Shown here piece by piece: positions 59,349 to 64,000 of a DNA stretch of 64,000 bases. Under the pieces are notes generated by a model, which ran no database searches, was not told the origin of the DNA, and was given only the letters and a program-made list of their open reading frames with translations. A program made the position numbers and the translations under genes. The stretch is from Microbulbifer thermotolerans (GTDB lineage Bacteria; Pseudomonadota; Gammaproteobacteria; Pseudomonadales; Cellvibrionaceae): NCBI RefSeq assembly GCF_900112305.1, contig NZ_FOKT01000003.1:248001-312000 (forward strand). Direction: 5' to 3'. The first letter of the stretch is position 1; every line of letters starts with the position of its first letter.

Positions 59349-59383
59349 TTAAAGGGTTAACTGTCAAACTGTTTCACGCGCGA

Positions 59384-60316
<933 letters not shown>

Positions 60317-60376
60317 TCAACAATCGCAAAGTGTGAATTCTTGTTCACCGCACCGGTCTGCGGAGCCGTAAGGGCT

Positions 60377-60739
60377 TCAACGCACCAAGCGCGCCGCCAG
60401 CAACCACTGCAGGATCACGCAGAGGCCGTAGCTGATAAACACTGCCGCCGGGTTCAGAGGTTTAATACTCGCGAAAACCACGGCAAAGCCGGTCAGGGTC
60501 AGCACAAACTTGCCCACTTCGCCGCGGTAGAAGTTTTGCAGTACCCGGTCCGCTGCCCGCGCGCCGCTCTCGCGGAAGGCGCGCAGGCCAAAATAAGCAT
60601 TGGGCAGCGCACATAGGGCGCCGCCGAGAAATACAGAGAGAGCGCTTACCGGTCTGCCGTAAAAGTGCAAAACCGCAGCTGCCAGCGATACAAGCACCAG
60701 CTGCACCGCGGCAATCACCAACACCGGGGGTTTTGTCAT
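60377..60739 (-). CDS. atpI: ATP synthase subunit I
   Basis: 120-residue, four-helix membrane protein. AVQLVLVSLAAAVLHFYG, GGALCALPNAYFGLRAFRES and YRGEVGKFVLTLTGFAVVF match AtpI, which helps c-ring assembly. First gene of the operon; about 225 bp separate it from parB. That gap probably holds the atp promoter, but no hexamer pair stands out convincingly. Confidence 0.93.
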   Translation of the reverse strand: MTKPPVLVIAAVQLVLVSLAAAVLHFYGRPVSALSVFLGGALCALPNAYFGLRAFRESGARAADRVLQNFYRGEVGKFVLTLTGFAVVFASIKPLNPAAVFISYGLCVILQWLLAARLVR

Positions 60740-60964
60740 AGGCGGGATTAGCCGGCCCTGTTGTTCAGGTTATTTTTTGCGCTGTCGCCCAAATTTTGGG
60801 CGTGCGAATTATGGAGCAAGCTGCGGGACGGTTCAACCGGCAAATGTCGCCAACTTGTTTAAATTTCAGTGTTTTTTCTTGCAAGTAGCCGGCGTAGTAA
60901 GTGTTAGCAAATAGAAGGGTTACGCGCCAGAACAGCCCTCGGGCCTCCCGGCGCAGTTGCGCAC

Positions 60965-61864
60965 TCAGTCCTCACTGTACCCCAGGTGGGCGAGAATACC
61001 GTCAAGCTCATCCAAGCTGTTGTACTTTAGTACCAGCTTTCCAACCCCTTTCTCGTTATGGTCGATGGCGACGGGCACACCGATCTTTTCCGCAAGGCGC
61101 TCGCTGAGGCGACGGATATTCGGATCCTCTTTCTGCTTGGCCGGCGCCGGTTTCTGCACCTGTTGTTGCAGGCGACGTACCAACGCCTCGGTCTGGCGCA
61201 CAGTCAGGCCGCGTTCGACCACTTGGCGCGCGGCAGCGCGCTGGGTCTCACCCGCCAGCCCCAGCAGAGCCTTGGCGTGGCCCAATTCCAGATCACCGCG
61301 CTCGAGGAAAGTGCGCACCTCGCTGGTGAGGCTGAGCAGGCGCAGCAGGTTGGTCACCGCAGTGCGGGACTTGCCTACCGCATCGGCCACTTCCTGCTGG
61401 GTCAACTGGAACTCGTCCTGCAACCGCTTGAGCGCCACCGCTTCCTCAACGGGGTTCAGGTCTTCGCGCTGGATGTTCTCAATCAGGGCCATGGCGATAG
61501 CGGCTTCGTCGGACACCTCGCGCACCAGCGCCGGCACCCGGTCCAGCTGCGCCATTTGCGCCGCGCGCCAGCGGCGCTCGCCGGCAATGATTTCGTATTT
61601 GAGCTCTCCGACGGGACGCACCACGATGGGCTGCATTATGCCCTGGGCGCGGATGGAGTCCGCCAGCTCCTGTAGCGTTTCCTGGGGAAAATCGCGGCGC
61701 GGCTGGTAGCGGCCGCGCTGCAGGTATTCAATCGGTAGTTCTCGCAGTTCGCCATCAGCGGCCTTGGCATCCACCTCGCCGGTGGCAACCGCGATGGCCT
61801 CGCTGGCATTGTCACTGATCAGGTGGGACAGGCCCCGGCCGAGTCCCTTGCGTTTGGCGGCCAT
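60965..61864 (-). CDS. parB: Chromosome-partitioning protein ParB
   Basis: Centromere-binding CTP hydrolase, 299 residues. ParB/Srx box with GRYQPRRDFPQETLQELADS and the CTP motif EIIAGERRWRAAQMA; HTH region QQEVADAVGKSRTAVTNLLR; a C-terminal dimerisation domain ends KYNSLDELDGILAHL. It acts with ParA at parS sites near the origin. Fifteen bp after parA. Confidence 0.97.
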   Translation of the reverse strand: MAAKRKGLGRGLSHLISDNASEAIAVATGEVDAKAADGELRELPIEYLQRGRYQPRRDFPQETLQELADSIRAQGIMQPIVVRPVGELKYEIIAGERRWRAAQMAQLDRVPALVREVSDEAAIAMALIENIQREDLNPVEEAVALKRLQDEFQLTQQEVADAVGKSRTAVTNLLRLLSLTSEVRTFLERGDLELGHAKALLGLAGETQRAAARQVVERGLTVRQTEALVRRLQQQVQKPAPAKQKEDPNIRRLSERLAEKIGVPVAIDHNEKGVGKLVLKYNSLDELDGILAHLGYSED

Positions 61865-61879
61865 AACTCGATACCTCTG

Positions 61880-62692
61880 TTAAACCGCTTCCGCCACGGA
61901 CGGGCGGCCTGGATTGGAATTATTTTGACTAGCCGCGTGGCGGCGGGTCATTTCGCCAGCCAGCGCCAGGTAGGCAATAGCGCCCTTGGAATGACGGTCG
62001 TAATCCAATGCCGGTTTACCGAAACTGGGGGCTTCCGCCAGGCGCACATTGCGCGGAATACAAGTGCGGTACAGGCGCTCCCCAAAGTATTCAGACAGCT
62101 GCTCGGACACGTCGCTGGTCAGGCTATTGCGGGGGTCGTACATGGTGCGCAGTATGCCCTCGATTTTCAGTTCGGGGTTGGCTGCGCGCTGTATTTGGGT
62201 GATGGTATCGATCAACGCAGAGAGCCCCTCCAACGCGTAGTATTCGCACTGCATAGGAATCAGTACGCCGTTGGCGGCACAGAGGGCGTTGACCGTCAGC
62301 ATATTCAGGGATGGCGGGCAGTCCACCACGATATAGTCGTAATCTTCACGGACATCGCGCAGGGCGCGGCGCAGTCGGGACTCGCGCCCGTCTATTTCCA
62401 GCAGTTCCACCTCCGCGGCGGAAAGGTCACCGTTGGCCGGCATCAGGTCGTAGCCGCTTTCGGTGGTGACGATCGCCTTGCGCGCCGGCAGCTCGGTGGC
62501 GAGCACATCGTAGGCGGACAGTTGCAGTTCCCCCTTGTCGACGCCGCTGCCCATGGTGGCATTGCCTTGGGGGTCGAGATCGATCAACAGGACCCGGCGC
62601 CGGTTGGCGACCAGGGATGCGGCCAGGTTGACGCAGGTGGTGGTCTTGCCCACCCCCCCTTTCTGGTTGGCCACTGCAAATATCTTGCTCAA
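61880..62692 (-). CDS. parA: Chromosome-partitioning ATPase ParA
   Basis: Deviant-Walker ParA/Soj ATPase, 270 residues. Walker A' is ANQKGGVGKTTTCVNLAASL; DYIVVDCPPSLNMLTVNAL holds Walker B. It starts with TTG (the family N terminus MSKIFAVANQKGG requires this codon). Upstream is rsmG, downstream parB. Confidence 0.97.
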   Translation of the reverse strand: MSKIFAVANQKGGVGKTTTCVNLAASLVANRRRVLLIDLDPQGNATMGSGVDKGELQLSAYDVLATELPARKAIVTTESGYDLMPANGDLSAAEVELLEIDGRESRLRRALRDVREDYDYIVVDCPPSLNMLTVNALCAANGVLIPMQCEYYALEGLSALIDTITQIQRAANPELKIEGILRTMYDPRNSLTSDVSEQLSEYFGERLYRTCIPRNVRLAEAPSFGKPALDYDRHSKGAIAYLALAGEMTRRHAASQNNSNPGRPSVAEAV

Positions 62693-62836
62693 GGTTCTTG
62701 TCCTATATTCTCCCGAAAAGCGCTCTCCCCGAGCTCTTCAGGTGTCGCCGCGAAAAGCCGGCATCAAGGGCACTCATCCTCCTTGCAAAGGGAGTGCTCG
62801 GGTCTCGCAAATTCGATTCTTCCACGGGCGCAGGGT

Positions 62837-63484
62837 CTACGCCGGATTGCCGCGCGTTGCCTCGCGGCGGAGTACGATCAGGTGGCGATCCGCGTCGCAA
62901 CCGGGTACCGACAGGGGGCGCACCTGCTCGACCTTAATGCCTTTTGGGAGTCCACTCAACTCATCTTCCGGCAACTTGCCTTTCATCGCGTAAAACCTAC
63001 CCTCGCTTGACAGCAAGTGCTCACTTACAAGCACCATATCAGCGATGGATGCGAAGGCCCGGGAGACCACCGCGGCGAACTTTTCCTCCGGTGCGAAGGC
63101 TTCCACGCGCTTGTTTACCACCTGCACATTGGGCAGCGGCAGCGCACAGGCCACCTGAAACAGAAAGCGGGTTTTCTTGCCGTTGCTGTCGAGCAGGGTA
63201 ACCGGCCGCTCCGGATGTGCGATCGCCAGCGGTATGCCCGGGAGGCCGCCGCCGCTTCCCACATCGATAAGCGGTCCCTCACCGCAGAGGTCGACCACAC
63301 TTAGACTGTCGATAATGTGCCGCTCGAGCATTTGCTGCGGATCGCGGATTGCCGACAAGTTGTAAGCGGCATTCCAGCGCGCGAAAAGCGCCAAGTACTG
63401 CAGCAGCTGGTCCTGCTGGACAGCGCTCAACTCGACCGACAGTTGTGACGCCGCCTCAACCAATCGCGGGCGAAATGCTTCCAT
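62837..63484 (-). CDS. rsmG: 16S rRNA (guanine527-N7)-methyltransferase RsmG
   Basis: Methylates G527 of 16S rRNA with S-adenosylmethionine. 215 residues from MEAFRPRLVEAASQL; upstream in-frame residues are discarded because the family starts here, although the ribosome site is weak. The SAM motif is DVGSGGGLPGIPLAIAHP and the NLSAIRDPQQMLERHIIDSL block is typical. Follows mnmG by about 90 bp, the standard gidA-gidB order. Confidence 0.95.
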   Translation of the reverse strand: MEAFRPRLVEAASQLSVELSAVQQDQLLQYLALFARWNAAYNLSAIRDPQQMLERHIIDSLSVVDLCGEGPLIDVGSGGGLPGIPLAIAHPERPVTLLDSNGKKTRFLFQVACALPLPNVQVVNKRVEAFAPEEKFAAVVSRAFASIADMVLVSEHLLSSEGRFYAMKGKLPEDELSGLPKGIKVEQVRPLSVPGCDADRHLIVLRREATRGNPA

Positions 63485-63573
63485 TTGCAGAGAAATTGTA
63501 GATTCTCCCCTATAAACCCCGAGAGGTATTGTTATCAGCTGCGGGAATGCCCCCATCGGCTCCCGCGAAACAG

Positions 63574-64000
63574 TTATACGGCTTTTTTGCGCGTCAGCAG
63601 GCCCCGCTTCTTGAGCTGGATCAGCAGCAGTGACACCGCTGCCGGTGTCACTCCGGGGATCCGGGAAGCGCGTGCCAGGGTGTCCGGGCGCGCTTCGCCC
63701 AGCTTCTGTTTGACCTCGCTGGAAAGGCCGGATACCTGGCTGTAGTCAAAGTCCACCGGAATGGGTGTGTCTTCATAGGCCCGCAACCGCTCGATCTCTT
63801 CCCGTTGGCGATCGATATAGCCGGCATACTTAGCGGATATTTCAACCTGCTCGGCAACCCGCTCATCTTCCACCGGCTCTCCCTTCAGCGACGCCACATC
63901 CGTGTAGCCCAGCTCCGGGCGGCGCAGGAGATCCATCAAGCTGTACTCCCGCGCAAGCGGCTGCGGCAGTTTGCCTTCGACGGCGGCGGCCTGGGGGGTC
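63574..64000 (-). CDS. mnmG: tRNA uridine-5-carboxymethylaminomethyl modification enzyme MnmG, C-terminal part
   Basis: The C-terminal ~142 residues of MnmG (GidA), which with MnmE installs the cmnm5 group at the wobble uridine of certain tRNAs. The frame stays open to the window edge; the ATG near 63.94 kb is internal. [20 protein letters not shown] and [27 protein letters not shown] are the family's C-terminal signatures. The start is outside the window. Confidence 0.95.
   Translation of the reverse strand, partial: TPQAAAVEGKLPQPLAREYSLMDLLRRPELGYTDVASLKGEPVEDERVAEQVEISAKYAGYIDRQREEIERLRAYEDTPIPVDFDYSQVSGLSSEVKQKLGEARPDTLARASRIPGVTPAAVSLLLIQLKKRGLLTRKKAV

Noticed and set aside
60740-60964. 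Promoter for the atp operon upstream of atpI
   Set aside because: Several weak hexamer pairs (for example TTGAAC with TAATTC) can be found but none has good sequence and spacing together, so no site was annotated.

Overview
The window is a GC-rich, gene-dense stretch of a gammaproteobacterial chromosome. The gene set (ubiA-phoB-phoR, pst-phoU, mnmG-rsmG-parA-parB-atp-glmU, HexR, YqjG/YqjF) and the protein sequences suggest a marine Cellvibrionales-type bacterium, probably Microbulbifer or a close relative. The genus is inferred from family resemblance, not from a search. No rRNA, tRNA, CRISPR array, prophage or intact insertion sequence was seen.

Layout. 1-2.5 kb: end of ubiA, then phoB-phoR behind a Pho box. 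2.5-6.9 kb: yaaA, a DUF4265-like protein, a lipoprotein M48 peptidase, a small porin and an ABM-domain protein. 7-12.6 kb: pstS-pstC-pstA-pstB-phoU on the minus strand, with a Pho box before pstS and an attenuator-like hairpin after it. 12.6-20.2 kb: TRAP dctQ-dctM and its likely partner dctP, separated by a thioesterase, a small membrane protein, an AT-richer ankyrin/TPR lipoprotein and several copies of a miniature transposable element. 20.3-28.6 kb: uvrD, a HexR-type regulator, a Bcr/CflA transporter, the yqjG-yqjF pair, and a LysR regulator divergent from a pirin. 28.6-34.5 kb: a CPA1 and a CPA2 cation/proton antiporter, a membrane-anchored AraC regulator and an amidohydrolase. 34.6-38.6 kb: a class II aldolase and a LysR regulator divergent from the glutathione-dependent formaldehyde detoxification pair adhC-fghA. 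38.6-40.3 kb: a decayed stretch with a truncated thioredoxin-like gene. 40.4-64 kb, mostly minus strand: glmS and its DeoR-type regulator, a three-gene 2-oxoacid dehydrogenase operon, glmU, a very large TolB-propeller/amidohydrolase, a GST, a patatin phospholipase, the complete ATP synthase operon atpIBEFHAGDC, parA-parB, rsmG and the end of mnmG.

How they work together. PhoR/PhoB sense phosphate limitation and should switch on both their own operon and pstSCAB-phoU through two Pho boxes, each 10 nt upstream of a plausible -10 hexamer. PstSCAB imports phosphate and PhoU feeds the signal back to PhoR. The right end is the conserved chromosome partition/ATP synthase/amino-sugar block. Here it is interrupted twice: between atpC and glmU (patatin, GST, amidohydrolase) and between glmU and glmR-glmS (2-oxoacid dehydrogenase operon plus mobile elements).

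The most unusual feature is a family of about 213-bp, non-coding, strongly palindromic elements (three full copies, five decayed or deleted ones) with GGAACCTCTGATTAATTCG terminal inverted repeats. Three loci carry an element end directly abutting a stop codon (dctM, the 15.3-kb membrane protein gene, glmU). The junctions suggest duplication of a TAA/TAG (TTA/CTA) trinucleotide, that is, insertion at stop codons that leaves the reading frame intact. At least one locus shows nested insertion into an older copy.
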